A stretch of 64,000 nt of DNA from CAVRQM01 sp963822705 (GTDB lineage Bacteria; Pseudomonadota; Alphaproteobacteria; Acetobacterales; Acetobacteraceae). The notes under the pieces were generated by a model that worked only from the letters and a program-made list of their open reading frames with translations, was not told where the DNA came from and did no database searches. Location: the NCBI GenBank assembly GCA_963822705.1, contig CAWGIX010000001.1, positions 248,001 to 312,000 on the forward strand, written 5' to 3'. The translations under genes were made by a program, and so were the position numbers. Below are positions 8,341-17,166 of this stretch, one piece after another (position 1 is the stretch's first letter; each line of letters starts with the position of its first letter).

Positions 8341-8530
8341 GGCCCTGTAAACCTCTACGTTCGTTAATAGTCTGTGAATAACGGTTCGAGAAGTAAAAGT
8401 CTACACTTAAAATAGGATTTTTTGCGTATTTTTTGCTTGCAGCCTCGGCCTGAAAGTGGTTAAGTGTTCTGGTTATGTTCCTCTTCTCCCGCAAATCGGC
8501 GGGGCGGCAATACGGCAAGGAGCGCTTCCC
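8341..8530. promoter_or_regulatory. AT-rich divergent control region of the S24 regulator
   Basis: This 190-base segment is much richer in A/T than its surroundings. It separates the minus-strand regulator from the plus-strand gene at 8531. An inverted repeat CGTTA-N12-TAACG spans 8362-8383, inside the regulator's leader. AAGGAG at 8516 is the ribosome-binding site of the plus-strand gene. The operator role is inferred from position only. Confidence 0.45.
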
Positions 8531-8959
8531 ATGACGTTGAACGCACGATCGCGCGAGCCTGCCGGACGAACTCTGGGGCGAACTCCGAGATGGCGCCCCC
8601 AGACGGGTTCGGCAGCGCCCCGGACCGTGCCGTTCCGCGACGCCGAAGAGGCTTGGCTCTGGACCATGGCGGCCTTGGTAGCCCGCCGAGAAGGGTCGCC
8701 CAGGGGCGTTGACGGCGCCGGCGTGCCGCGCCCCGCTGTCCCCGAAGATGTGCTCCGCTGCCTCGATACGCTCTACCGGCGGCGTAGGGTCGATCTGCTG
8801 CATGCCCGGATCCTGCGCATCTGGGGCGAGAGGGGAATGGCCCCCGACCCGTCCCGGGCGGCCGAGCGGTCCGATTCCCAAATCTGGCGGGAAGCGCTCC
8901 AGCGCCTCGAATGGCCGCTGCGAGTGAAAGGCGTCATCGCTGTGGCGCAAGCCAAATAG
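8531..8959 (+). CDS. conserved hypothetical protein
   Basis: The product has 142 residues. The start ATG at 8531 follows AAGGAG by a good distance, which is why I reject the longer frame from 8456. The protein is Arg-rich and probably cytoplasmic. The C-terminal half (VPEDVLRCLDTLYRRRRVDLLHARILRIWGERG) looks helical, followed by IWREALQRLEWPLRVKGVI. I do not recognise a family. It diverges from the S24 regulator and ends ahead of a strong terminator hairpin, so it may be controlled by that regulator. Confidence 0.65.
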   Translation: MTLNARSREPAGRTLGRTPRWRPQTGSAAPRTVPFRDAEEAWLWTMAALVARREGSPRGVDGAGVPRPAVPEDVLRCLDTLYRRRRVDLLHARILRIWGERGMAPDPSRAAERSDSQIWREALQRLEWPLRVKGVIAVAQAK

Positions 8960-9022
8960 ACTCTGAACCGGAGCGGCCCTCCCCGGGGCAGCGTCCGGCG
9001 GCTCTCCTAACCCCGATCGTGC

Positions 9023-9055
9023 ACGGCCGCATTTAGTTCGGATGCGGCCGTTTTT
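9023..9055 (+). terminator. rho-independent terminator
   Basis: A 10-base-pair perfect stem (ACGGCCGCAT with ATGCGGCCGT) encloses a 9-base loop and is followed by a T5 run. It lies 64 bases after the gene at 8531-8959. Confidence 0.85.
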
Positions 9056-9072
9056 GTTGAAGGAGTAGTGCC

Positions 9073-9306
9073 ATGTCGTTTGTTCTCCGCAACCTCTCAG
9101 TCCTCGCCTATGCTCAGGGATTCACTCTCTGGCATTACCGAGCCCCGACGGACAGCATCGTCCAGGTCGCCGATCCTGAGTATTTCGAGGAAGCTGGCGA
9201 TATGCTGGCCGGCGGGGACATGCTGCTGGCCTCGGCGGCGGATGGGGGGCGGGTGTTCTTCGCAACTCCGGTCCGCGGACAGATGCGTACCGTATCGCTG
9301 GGCTGA
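9073..9306 (+). CDS. small conserved hypothetical protein
   Basis: The product has 77 residues with a clear ribosome-binding site (GAAGGAG) just before the ATG. It starts MSFVLRNLSVLAYAQGFTLW and continues with HYRAPTD and VADPEYFEEAGDMLAGGDML. The pattern suggests a small beta-rich cytoplasmic protein. It resembles short proteins often placed next to phage or DNA-handling genes in alphaproteobacteria, but I cannot assign a function. It converges with the minus-strand gene at 9316. Confidence 0.7.
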   Translation: MSFVLRNLSVLAYAQGFTLWHYRAPTDSIVQVADPEYFEEAGDMLAGGDMLLASAADGGRVFFATPVRGQMRTVSLG

Positions 9307-9315
9307 TCAGGCCTG

Positions 9316-9534
9316 CTACTGGGCGGCGGTCACGATTTCGGCCGCATGGCGCTCGTGTCCCGACGCGGTGATCTCGAATCTCCCGTCCGGCCGCACGCGG
9401 GCCAAGCCCATCGCCGTCAGCCGGCTCAGGCAAGGTCCGTCTTTCAGGCCAGGGGGGCGGGCCGCCGCACCACATAGCAATAGGCGGTGCAGCGCGCTGC
9501 GGCAGCAGGTCTCAAGGTAGGGCTGGTCGTACAT
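9316..9534 (-). CDS. small hypothetical protein, possible winged-helix type
   Basis: The product has about 72 residues starting MYDQPYLETCCRSALHRLLL. The C-terminal part, with a helix ending LSRLTAMGLARVRPDGRFEITASGHERHA, has the look of the second half of a winged-helix domain (helix then beta wing). The ATG at 9534 is chosen over the longer frame to 9603 because the extra residues look non-coding. Its upstream side faces pyrD. The function is unknown and the fold guess is weak. Confidence 0.5.
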   Translation of the reverse strand: MYDQPYLETCCRSALHRLLLCGAAARPPGLKDGPCLSRLTAMGLARVRPDGRFEITASGHERHAAEIVTAAQ

Positions 9535-9623
9535 GGTCGCGGTCTTGATTGCCCAGGGCAGTTGGTGAAGCGGTAATTCGGGGGCACATATCGGGAGTGA
9601 CAAGCGTCACGCCCACCCTGGCC

Positions 9624-10640
9624 ATGCCGTTCTTGCGCAGGCTCGACGCCGAGCGGGCGCATCGGTTGGCGATTGCCGCTCTACGGGCAGGGCTGGCTGG
9701 CTCGCCGCGCATCCCGCGCGAGCCCCGGCTCGTCCTGTCGACTTTGGGCCTGACTTTTGCTAACCCCATCGGGCTCGCTGCCGGTTTCGACAAAGATGCG
9801 GAGGCGCTGGGGGCGCTGGCTCGGCTCGGGTTCGGGTCGATCGAGGCCGGCACGGTTACGCCGTGCGCTCAGTTCGGTAATCCTCGGCCGCGCCTGTTCC
9901 GGTTGGCCCAAGACCGCGCCATCATCAACCGTATGGGCTTTAATAGCCGGGGGCTCGACGCTTTTCTGGGCGGGTTGCGCACAGCGCCAAGGTCGGCGCC
10001 GATCGGCGTCAACATCGGGCCAAATCGTGGCTCCGCCGCCCCACAGTCTGAGTTCGCCGCTATGGCGGCGGCGGTAGCCGGCCGCGCGGACTGGCTCACG
10101 CTCAACGTGTCGTCGCCCAACACGCCGGGACTGCGGGCGTGGCAGGTGCCCGACCGGCTCGCCGCCATTTTGGCCGCCATCCGAAACCGGGTGCCCTCGT
10201 TGCCGCCGATGCTCGTAAAGCTGTCACCGGATCTAGCCGAGGCGGACCTGCCCGAAATCGTCGAGTGCTGTGCCGAGGGGGGCGCGGCGGGCCTGATCGT
10301 GGCTAACAGCACACTCGCCCGCCCCGCGGGCTTGCGCAGTGGCGCAGCGGGCGAGGCTGGCGGACTCTCGGGCCGGCCACTGATGGCACGCTCGACCGAA
10401 CTGCTGGCTCGTACAGCACAGCTCGCGCGCGGGCGGTTAGTGCTAGTAGGATGCGGCGGGGTGAGCACGGGCGCCGACGTGGTCGCCAAATTGCAGGCGG
10501 GAGCGAACTTGGTACAACTCTATACGGCGTTCGCCCTCGAAGGGCCGGCTTTGCTACCTAGATTGTTCCGCGAGTTAGTGGCCGAACTCGATCGCCACGG
10601 TTTTGCAAATATCCAAGCGGCGATCGGCGCCAGCACTTAG
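9624..10640 (+). CDS. pyrD: dihydroorotate dehydrogenase, class 2 (quinone-dependent)
   Basis: This FMN enzyme oxidises dihydroorotate to orotate in pyrimidine synthesis, passing electrons to membrane quinone. It has 338 residues from the ATG at 9624 (MPFLRRLDAERAH), an amphipathic N-terminus expected for membrane binding. Motifs include NPIGLAAGFDKDAEAL, GTVTPCAQFGNPRPRLFRL, INRMGFNSRGLD and NVSSPNTPGLR, where the class 2 base is a Ser. KLSPDL, SGRPLMARST and GCGGVSTGADVV near the C-terminus bind FMN. An in-frame GTG at 9597 is an alternative start. Confidence 0.95.
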   Translation: MPFLRRLDAERAHRLAIAALRAGLAGSPRIPREPRLVLSTLGLTFANPIGLAAGFDKDAEALGALARLGFGSIEAGTVTPCAQFGNPRPRLFRLAQDRAIINRMGFNSRGLDAFLGGLRTAPRSAPIGVNIGPNRGSAAPQSEFAAMAAAVAGRADWLTLNVSSPNTPGLRAWQVPDRLAAILAAIRNRVPSLPPMLVKLSPDLAEADLPEIVECCAEGGAAGLIVANSTLARPAGLRSGAAGEAGGLSGRPLMARSTELLARTAQLARGRLVLVGCGGVSTGADVVAKLQAGANLVQLYTAFALEGPALLPRLFRELVAELDRHGFANIQAAIGAST

Positions 10641-10678
10641 TCTACATGTACAGCGCAAATACTCGGCATAGAAACTTG

Positions 10679-11263
10679 TCACGCGTGCCCAGCGGGACCC
10701 GAGGCCAGCAGCAGCGGATCGATGCGCAGCAAGGCTAATGCACGGCGCCACATGCCGGCTTGGTCCTCGCCAAAAATCAGGTCGGGATCGGGCAGCGGCG
10801 TGTTGAGCCACGAGTTCTGCTGCATCTCCTCGTCAAGCTGGCCAGGCCCCCATCCGGCATAGCCCAGTGCCAGCAGCCCTCGCCGTGGCCCGCCGCCGCT
10901 GGCAATTGCTTTGAGCACGTCAAGGTTGGCGGTCAGCGCCAGACGCTCGTCAACGTGCAAGGTGCTTTGCGTTGACCAGTCCGTGGTATGCAACACGAAC
11001 CCACGTGCGTGCTCAACGGGTCCCCCGGCGCACAGCCGTATCTCGCGAGCAGGCGGGACGGGGTCTATAGCGAGCTGCCGGAGCAGGTCCGGAAAGCTGG
11101 GTTCGCTCAGCGGCCGGTTGACCACGAGACCCATTGCTCCCTCTGGCGTGTGCGCGCACAAATAAATGACGCTGTGGGCGAAGCGGTCATCCATCAGATG
11201 CGGCATTGCCAACAGTAGCTGGCCGGTCAGGAGGCCAGTCGCAGTATTCATATTCTCTATCAT
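10679..11263 (-). CDS. YqgE/AlgH family protein
   Basis: This is a conserved protein of the UPF0301 (YqgE/AlgH) family, about 194 residues from the ATG at 11263. Family blocks are TGQLLLAMPHLMDDRFAHSV, YLCAHTPEGAMGLVVNRPL, IRLCAGGPVEHARGFVLH and the C-terminal LGYAGWGPGQLDEEM with SWL. The name AlgH comes from alginate regulation in Pseudomonas; the biochemical role remains unclear. It converges with pyrD at its 3' end and diverges from the peroxiredoxin gene. Confidence 0.92.
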   Translation of the reverse strand: MIENMNTATGLLTGQLLLAMPHLMDDRFAHSVIYLCAHTPEGAMGLVVNRPLSEPSFPDLLRQLAIDPVPPAREIRLCAGGPVEHARGFVLHTTDWSTQSTLHVDERLALTANLDVLKAIASGGGPRRGLLALGYAGWGPGQLDEEMQQNSWLNTPLPDPDLIFGEDQAGMWRRALALLRIDPLLLASGPAGHA

Positions 11264-11431
11264 GGCTTCCCTCGATCCAACACAAGCGGCCAGACTGCGA
11301 CCGGGCCGGCGTGACTTCCCGTCCGGCTTCCTATACAAGGGCCACCTCGGTCCTCTCCTGCCGACGCGCTAAACAGCCCGTTGGATCTCACCTGCCGCAA
11401 GGGGACTGCCCGCAATGATAATGAGCGCTCC

Positions 11432-11917
11432 ATGAGTACCATCAAGGTTGGCGACAAAATCCCCTCCATGAAGCTAATGACGGCGACCCAGGAAGGCCCG
11501 CGCGAGGTCACCACCGACGATCTCTTTCGCGGCAAGAAAGTGGCGATGTTCGCTGTGCCCGGTGCCTTCACGCCGACCTGCAGCGCGAAGCACTTGCCCG
11601 GGTTCGTTCAACACTTTGAGGAGTTTCGGGCGAGAGGTTTTGATAACGTGATCTGCATGGCCGTAAACGACCCATTTGTGCTGGCTGCATGGGCCCGTGA
11701 ACAAGGAGCCGACGGTCGGATTACTATGTTGTCGGACGGCTCCGGCACGTTCACAAAGGCGCTTGGGCTCGAGCTGGACCTGATCGGGCGGGGCCTGGGG
11801 ATCCGCAGCCAGCGGTTTGCGCTGGTCGCGATGGATGGTTGGATCACCCACCTCGCTGTGGAGCAGCCGGGCGACTTCGACGTAAGCCGCGCCGAGGCGG
11901 TGCTCGCGGCTGCCTGA
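11432..11917 (+). CDS. peroxiredoxin (Prx5/redoxin family)
   Basis: This is a thiol peroxidase of 161 residues that reduces hydroperoxides using a peroxidatic Cys. The start ATG at 11432 begins MSTIKVGDKIPSMKL, the usual N-terminus. The active site is FAVPGAFTPTCSAKHLPGF with Cys50, preceded by Pro and Thr as in Prx5 enzymes. FEEFRARGFDNVICMAVNDPFVLAAW and the C-terminal block DLIGRGLGIRSQRFALVAMDG also fit. The reductant is probably glutathione or thioredoxin. It converges with the CsbD-like gene across a hairpin. Confidence 0.93.
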   Translation: MSTIKVGDKIPSMKLMTATQEGPREVTTDDLFRGKKVAMFAVPGAFTPTCSAKHLPGFVQHFEEFRARGFDNVICMAVNDPFVLAAWAREQGADGRITMLSDGSGTFTKALGLELDLIGRGLGIRSQRFALVAMDGWITHLAVEQPGDFDVSRAEAVLAAA

Positions 11918-11922
11918 CTGCC

Positions 11923-11951
11923 GCGGACGAAGGGTTGCTCCCCCCGTCCGC
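11923..11951. terminator. hairpin between convergent genes
   Basis: Seven-base arms GCGGACG and CGTCCGC flank a 15-base spacer between the ends of the peroxiredoxin gene and the CsbD-like gene. It lacks a clear T-run, so the bidirectional terminator role is inferred from its position. Confidence 0.45.
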
Positions 11952-11964
11952 ATCGTCTTCTGAA

Positions 11965-12270
11965 TCAGCGGTGATGGATCAGAAGACTCAAAATGTACCC
12001 GACTGCGGCGGCTGCCAATAGTGCGGTCAGCGGGCGTTCATGCATAGTCTCGTCGATGTAGTCGCCGATCGTGCTAGCCTGTTCCTGAAAGGAGCTGGCC
12101 GCATCGCGCAGGGTGTCCCGTGCTTGGCCGTAGGTGCGCTGGGCGGCACCGGTCAGTTGCTCCCCATAGCCCTCCGCCTCGGTCTTAGTGTCTCCAACGA
12201 ATTTGCCTACGCCTTCCTTAACCTGCCCCTTCACGTCCTGGACCGTCCCGGTAACCCTGTTTTCGTCCAT
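11965..12270 (-). CDS. CsbD-like stress protein with C-terminal membrane anchor
   Basis: The product has 101 residues. The N-terminal half MDENRVTGTVQDVKGQVKEG and then VGKFVGDTKTEAEG is the CsbD domain, a family tied to general stress. The C-terminal half ends in a hydrophobic segment ALLAAAAVGYILSLLIHHR, as in DUF883/ElaB-type proteins, so it is probably anchored in the inner membrane. The ATG at 12270 follows GGAGC; longer readings have no matching site. Confidence 0.85.
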   Translation of the reverse strand: MDENRVTGTVQDVKGQVKEGVGKFVGDTKTEAEGYGEQLTGAAQRTYGQARDTLRDAASSFQEQASTIGDYIDETMHERPLTALLAAAAVGYILSLLIHHR

Positions 12271-12488
12271 AGCTCGCTCCCACGCGCGTTGCTGACGAGC
12301 GACTGACGCGCGAGACATGGAGGAAGTTCCCCTGTGGACCAAGCGGTCCAGGAGGAACCCAGGGTGAGGCCGAAAGACATTGCCGTACCAGAGGCATGGA
12401 GCCGCTCCATTCGGGATTTTTTCATGTCCGGTAGGGAAGATAGTAGGTGTGGCAGCCACAACGGCTGCGCAGCTCTGGAGACTCAGAA

Positions 12489-15056
12489 ATGCTGCGTCGG
12501 CACGGCGAGGTCACGCCTTGCGCCACCACGCGTGAAAGCCAGGCGGCCGCACCACTGCAGAGCGCAGGTTCGGGCGAGATCGACATCGCCGACGGCCAGA
12601 CCGAAAGCCTCAGCGGCATCGTGGTCAACACGATCAGCCTGGGCAGTGGAAGTGCTCTTTCTGTCGACGCCCAATCCGTCCTCACGGTCTTCGGCTCTCT
12701 CCTGGGGCCGGTCAGGGGATTGGGGAGCGTGCTGATCGGCTCCGGGTCGACGTTCTATGCGGCCGGCAGCGTAGATCCTTCCGTCGCGTTCAGTTTTGTC
12801 GGGGCCGGAAGTACCCTCAATTTGTCCGGCTTCTACTTGTCCAGCATGCTCGGGGCGGTTAGCGGATGGGCTTCCAGCAATATCCTCGACCTGGTCTCCT
12901 GTACCGTGACCTCGGCCATGGTGACCGGAGGCACCCTCACGCTGGTCGATGCGGGGATTGCGATCGGCAGCATTACCCTGGCGACTTCGCTTGCCGGCGA
13001 GGCGGTCATCGCAGTGCCGGACACGATCGACGGCACACGCCTTTTCCTGTCTCCAATTATGCCCGCTGTGTCGGTCTCGGTCCCGGCCGGCACGGCGGGT
13101 GCTGCCTCATTCATCTGGACGGGCGCCAGCGCGGGGACTTGGAGCGACACGGCGGACTGGCAGACTACGGCCGGTGCCAGCGTGGCGACAGCGCCCGGCT
13201 CGAGCGATACCGTCCTAGTGAATGGCCCGACGAACTCGGCGCTCAGTTTGGCCGGGAACGGAGATGCCGCCACGCTAGCGACGAGCGGGGTCGTGGCTTT
13301 GGCCGGAAGCTTCGTAGTGAGCTCGGTGGATGTGGGCAAAGCTTCGGGCGACGCACTTGCCTTGACGGCCGATTCCCAGATGGCGGTCGGGACGATTTCC
13401 CTAAGGGCAGGAGTTCTGCAGGTTTCGGGGGCGAACGCCGCTGCGTCCGCTGCGTCCGCCACGATCTTCGGGGCGGGATTGGTCTGGATCGCCGATAGCG
13501 GCAGTTTTACCGCCAGCTCCCTGGACTTAGTAGGAGGAAGCGTTCGTCTGGACAGCGGCGCCATGGTTGGCGTGGGAACCCCGGCCAACGCTCCGGGTGC
13601 GCTCGAGGTCTCGACCCAGGGCTTCCTTCAGGGTTACGGCACGATCCGAGCCCCGGTCGTGAATGAGGGGAACATCCAGGCGAGCGGGGGAGTGCTTGCC
13701 ATCTATGGGACGCTTATCGGCGCCGGCAATGCCCAGATCGTCTCGGGCGCCACGCTCTATCTGCCTTACGGCGCCACAGGCGGGCAGCAGATCGCTTTCG
13801 GAGGCGGCACCGCGCCGGCTACGCTGGAGCTGTTCGGCACGGCAGCTACGCTGGGCGCCGTGGTGATCGGGGTGGCGCCCAACGACGCGATCGATATCGC
13901 CTCCGCAACCCTGACGCAAGCGGACTGGACGCCGCCGGGCTCCCAGAGCGGCGGCTTCGGCACGCTTGATCTAGGGGTCGCCGGCACAATCGACATGGCT
14001 CTGGCCCTTGGGTATGCGCCGGGTTCCGCCGCGTTCAGCCTAATGCCGGACGGGTTCGGCGGGACAGAGGTAAAGATGGTACCTTGTTTCTGCGAGGGTA
14101 CTATCCTTGCGGCCCCTGATACAGACGTATCGGTGGAACGAGTGGTCGTGGGCACTCGGCTAGTCACCCGCTCAGGAGCCGCCCGCAAGGTTCAATGGAT
14201 CGGCCGACGCCGTTACGACACAGCCACGCTGCGAGAAAACCCGCAGCTTCGGCCGGTCCGCATCCGAGCTGGCGCGCTCGGGCGCGACCTGCCCCGGCGG
14301 GATCTATGCCTGTCGCCGCAACACGGCCTGTTACTGCCCACGTCATTGGGGATGCGGCTGATCCCGGCGGTGGCATTGGTAAACAGGCACAGCATCAGCC
14401 GCGACCCGCCGACGCACCCCGTTACATACATTCACGTCGAACTGGAGGGTCACGACGTTTTAGTGGCCGAAGGGGTCGAAGCCGAAAGCTTCTGGGCTTG
14501 GGACCAGGAACGTCGGGCATTGTTCCAAACCGCTGAGGGAGCGCCTAGCCCCAACTGCTCGGCATATTGCGGTCGGCTGGAATGCGGGCCGGAGCTGGCC
14601 GACGTTCACCGACGGTTCGATACCGAACTCCGCAGTGTCGTCCAGCTCCGTACCAGGGGAGGTTCGAGAACCCACCTCGACTCGGTCAATCTCTCGGAGG
14701 ATCATCTTCAGCTTGAAGGGTGGATCACGCAACCGGAACAGGCGATTCCGGCCTGGATCGAGATCAAGATGGGGAGTGCTGTGCTCGCCCGCATCCTCGC
14801 CAACCGCTGGCGACCAGACCTCGACCGCGACGGCCTATCGAGCGGCTCCTGCGGCTTCCAAGCCGTCTTGCCCTTTCCGAAATCGCTGGATCGCGGTCGT
14901 TTGCAATTAGGTCAGCAGGCGACCCTTGCTCCTATGATCTCGAAACCGCGGCTCGCAGCTGTGATCGAGTCATCGGAGCGCTACGGTGCTCACCCTGATC
15001 GGCCGAACGGTCGGGAAATTCGCCCAAGTTGTCCTGGAGTGCTGCCTGGTCGATAG
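12489..15056 (+). CDS. large beta-rich surface-type protein with Hint domain
   Basis: The product has 855 residues. Residues 1-530 are Gly/Ala/Ser/Thr/Val-rich with repeats (GSGSTFYAAGS, GAGSTLNLSGF, GNIQASGGVLAIYG) like a passenger beta-solenoid. At Cys533, PCFCEGTILAAPDTDVSVER starts a Hint_2 (Hedgehog/intein-type) domain, continuing RRYDTATLRENPQLRPVRI and LSPQHGLLL. The C-terminal 150 residues form a separate domain (ILANRWRPDLDRDGL). Hint_2 domains usually self-cleave at the Cys. GGAG 8 bases before the ATG sets the start. No classical signal peptide is seen. It is a paralog of the gene at 56766. Its last 125 bases overlap the opposing DUF2934 gene. Confidence 0.82.
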   Translation: MLRRHGEVTPCATTRESQAAAPLQSAGSGEIDIADGQTESLSGIVVNTISLGSGSALSVDAQSVLTVFGSLLGPVRGLGSVLIGSGSTFYAAGSVDPSVAFSFVGAGSTLNLSGFYLSSMLGAVSGWASSNILDLVSCTVTSAMVTGGTLTLVDAGIAIGSITLATSLAGEAVIAVPDTIDGTRLFLSPIMPAVSVSVPAGTAGAASFIWTGASAGTWSDTADWQTTAGASVATAPGSSDTVLVNGPTNSALSLAGNGDAATLATSGVVALAGSFVVSSVDVGKASGDALALTADSQMAVGTISLRAGVLQVSGANAAASAASATIFGAGLVWIADSGSFTASSLDLVGGSVRLDSGAMVGVGTPANAPGALEVSTQGFLQGYGTIRAPVVNEGNIQASGGVLAIYGTLIGAGNAQIVSGATLYLPYGATGGQQIAFGGGTAPATLELFGTAATLGAVVIGVAPNDAIDIASATLTQADWTPPGSQSGGFGTLDLGVAGTIDMALALGYAPGSAAFSLMPDGFGGTEVKMVPCFCEGTILAAPDTDVSVERVVVGTRLVTRSGAARKVQWIGRRRYDTATLRENPQLRPVRIRAGALGRDLPRRDLCLSPQHGLLLPTSLGMRLIPAVALVNRHSISRDPPTHPVTYIHVELEGHDVLVAEGVEAESFWAWDQERRALFQTAEGAPSPNCSAYCGRLECGPELADVHRRFDTELRSVVQLRTRGGSRTHLDSVNLSEDHLQLEGWITQPEQAIPAWIEIKMGSAVLARILANRWRPDLDRDGLSSGSCGFQAVLPFPKSLDRGRLQLGQQATLAPMISKPRLAAVIESSERYGAHPDRPNGREIRPSCPGVLPGR

Positions 15057-15267
15057 TTTCGGCTTGCTGCACGGTCTTCAGGCCAGCTCCTGCGCTGCTC
15101 TGCAGACGCTCCAACTCCTCCGCCCGCTCCCAGTACTCCTGATCGCGACCCACGGGGCCACCATCGGCCTCCCATAAGTGATAGGCTCGAATACGAACCT
15201 TCTCCTCGAACTCAGGCGCTGGGTCGAGAGGGTTGCCGTTGCCAGCCGCTTCTATGTCCGCCGCCAT
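14932..15267 (-). CDS. DUF2934 domain protein
   Basis: The product has 111 residues from the ATG at 15267 (MAADIEAAGNGNPLDP). The core EEKVRIRAYHLWEADGGPVG followed by RDQEYWERAEELER is the DUF2934 signature, a short helical module frequent in alphaproteobacteria with unknown biochemical role. The C-terminus is polar and disordered-looking. Its 3' end overlaps the Hint gene on the opposite strand by about 125 bases. The MarR gene lies just upstream on the same strand. Confidence 0.82.
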   Translation of the reverse strand: MAADIEAAGNGNPLDPAPEFEEKVRIRAYHLWEADGGPVGRDQEYWERAEELERLQSSAGAGLKTVQQAETIDQAALQDNLGEFPDRSADQGEHRSAPMTRSQLRAAVSRS

Positions 15268-15339
15268 CGCACCCTCCCGTAAGAGCAGGGAGAACGCAAA
15301 CGCCGCCAAGCGGTTTCCAGCGAACCCCGATTGACGCGA

Positions 15340-15729
15340 TCAGCCCGAGGCGGCACGTCCCGCGCTGGCCGGCTTGAAGTCCGTCCCGTAGAGGCGGGCG
15401 GCAGCCTGCATAAGGCCGCGCAAGTGAGCCACATAGGCAGCCCCAGGAGCAGTCCTGCTGACCAAAACGCTCCGGCGGTCGCGAGGATCCGGGGCGCGTC
15501 GGACGAGATCGAACTGCTCGAGCCGATCGAGCGCCCTGGTGATGGCCGGCTTCGCTACGTTCAGGCGCTCCGCCAACCCACGCACAGTGTGGGGGCCGTC
15601 CTCCAGAAAGCAAATCAGGAGAACGCTCAGCTGGCGCGCCGAGAGATCGGCACCGTCGCGCCTGACGAGACCTACGATAGTATCGCGCATGATGGAAGGA
15701 AGGCGGTTAGCGGCGGGAACCGATGCCAT
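15340..15729 (-). CDS. MarR family transcriptional regulator
   Basis: The product has 129 residues. The start ATG at 15729 follows AAAGGAGC at good spacing. The winged helix includes LSARQLSVLLICFLEDGPHT, VRGLAERLNVAKPAITRALD and the wing LVRRAPDPRDRRSVLV, which are MarR hallmarks. It is probably a dimeric repressor. The target is unknown; upstream DNA (15730-16070) holds no gene and may carry its operator. Confidence 0.87.
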   Translation of the reverse strand: MASVPAANRLPSIMRDTIVGLVRRDGADLSARQLSVLLICFLEDGPHTVRGLAERLNVAKPAITRALDRLEQFDLVRRAPDPRDRRSVLVSRTAPGAAYVAHLRGLMQAAARLYGTDFKPASAGRAASG

Positions 15730-16070
15730 GATAGCTCCTTTATCTCTGTGCCCGGCGACGTGCCAGAGCGCGGACGTTGCACAACTCCGTAACAGTACCC
15801 AAGTCGCGGCCCAAATGCAAACAGAAATGTGCATACTGCAATGCTAAAATGTGGGTCGATCATGCCGAATTGAAAAGATGATCGAGTCGGTGCCGACCTT
15901 GCGACTCGGAACGAGAGCCGCTTCCGCTGTCCGCTAGCGGCGGAGGTCTGTTCGGGCAAGTTTGGACAGGTCACACGTGAACCCGGGGGGCCCGAACGAT
16001 GCAACACAGAACCTTCACCCGTCAGGACCGAGCGTCACCGTTCAGCCCGGCTCTCGGGGATACGCGAACT

Positions 16071-16991
16071 TCAGGGAGCCTCCATGCTGTTGCTGTCTTC
16101 GTCCCGCTGGCGAAAGTACGTCTGGACGGCACGGCGCAGGTCCGGCTTGTTCCCAAGCAACTCGAGGACGCCGTGAGTGTTGCGGCGCAGGTCCGTATCC
16201 GGGTCAAATTGGTGCGCGCCGAGGATGTCCCAGCGCTCGACGTAGCGCCGCAATTTTTTTGCTCCGTGCCAGAAATGCTCGATCGTGCCGTCCAAGGCCC
16301 CGATATTACCTGCCACATGCCGCTGGGCACGCGACTGCCAGGCCAGCAGGGGCCGGCGATAGCCCTGCCCAAGGATCGCCGGTACACTGCTTTCGACTCG
16401 CCCGACTAGCGCCAGCGCCATATGGTGATCGGCGGCTCCCAGCGCTGCGGTGTCGATCAGCCCGCCGAGCCACTCCAGCGCTTGGCGGGTCGCGGCCCAG
16501 GCATAGCCCGGGTGGGCGAAGGTGCAGTAGGGTTTGCTTATCGGCTTGTTGTCGCGCCACTGTCGACAAAAACTGCGATGTAGCTGAAGGTGCTCACCAT
16601 GCGGCCCCAGGTCATAGCAATCCGACCATGGCTGTACGAGGTCGTAGAACTGCAGGGCATGAACCGTCTCCGCCGCCCAGTCGGTCCGGCGAAAGACTAT
16701 GTCTGCATCGATCCAGGCAATGTATTTGGCGCTGTCCGGCAGCCGTGCGATGCCAATGTTCAGCAGGTTTTCTTTGATCCAGGCCATGGACTTCGCCCGC
16801 ACCGGGATATGCCGGACGCCACGTCTGCCGGCCAATTCGAATGGACGATCGCCATAGGCGCACTCGACCACCGTTAGGTCAACGCCGCTTTGCAGCATAT
16901 GGCGTTCGAAGTCTCGATACAGGCGAACGCGGCTGGACCAGCGCTGCGGGTTCGCGACGGCAGTGACGACGTGCAACAAGTCGGCGCGCAT
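16071..16991 (-). CDS. glycosyltransferase-like protein, prophage edge
   Basis: The product has 306 residues and a GT-A-like pattern. Residues 90-100 read YIAWIDADIVF, a DxD-type nucleotide-sugar/metal motif (Asp95, Asp97), after an N-terminal MRADLLHVVTAVANPQRWSS and WIKENLLNIGI. Later blocks FAHPGYAWAATRQALEWLGG and AADHHMALALVG resemble glycosyltransferases found in phage genomes. It is the last gene of the prophage strand, downstream of the lysis block, and could modify host surface sugars or virion parts. GGAG lies 8 bases before the ATG. Confidence 0.65.
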   Translation of the reverse strand: MRADLLHVVTAVANPQRWSSRVRLYRDFERHMLQSGVDLTVVECAYGDRPFELAGRRGVRHIPVRAKSMAWIKENLLNIGIARLPDSAKYIAWIDADIVFRRTDWAAETVHALQFYDLVQPWSDCYDLGPHGEHLQLHRSFCRQWRDNKPISKPYCTFAHPGYAWAATRQALEWLGGLIDTAALGAADHHMALALVGRVESSVPAILGQGYRRPLLAWQSRAQRHVAGNIGALDGTIEHFWHGAKKLRRYVERWDILGAHQFDPDTDLRRNTHGVLELLGNKPDLRRAVQTYFRQRDEDSNSMEAP

Positions 16992-17166
16992 TCAGGCAGC
17001 TCCGTTTGCAAGAGTAAGCGTTTGGAAGGCAGCACGCCGGGGCGCCGACCCAGCCCAGCCTCATGGCGGCCCTGTACCGGCCCGGTTCCGAAGGGTGCTT
17101 TACCGTCTGGAATGGCTGCGCCAGCAGAAGGAGGCAGCGACAAGGGGCGGACCAGGAGCGGGCCGA

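Noticed and set aside
9122..9475. 117-codon minus frame opposite the gene at 9073
   Set aside because: It is rich in Pro and Arg, overlaps two better-supported genes on both strands, and shows no ribosome-binding site, so it is a shadow frame.
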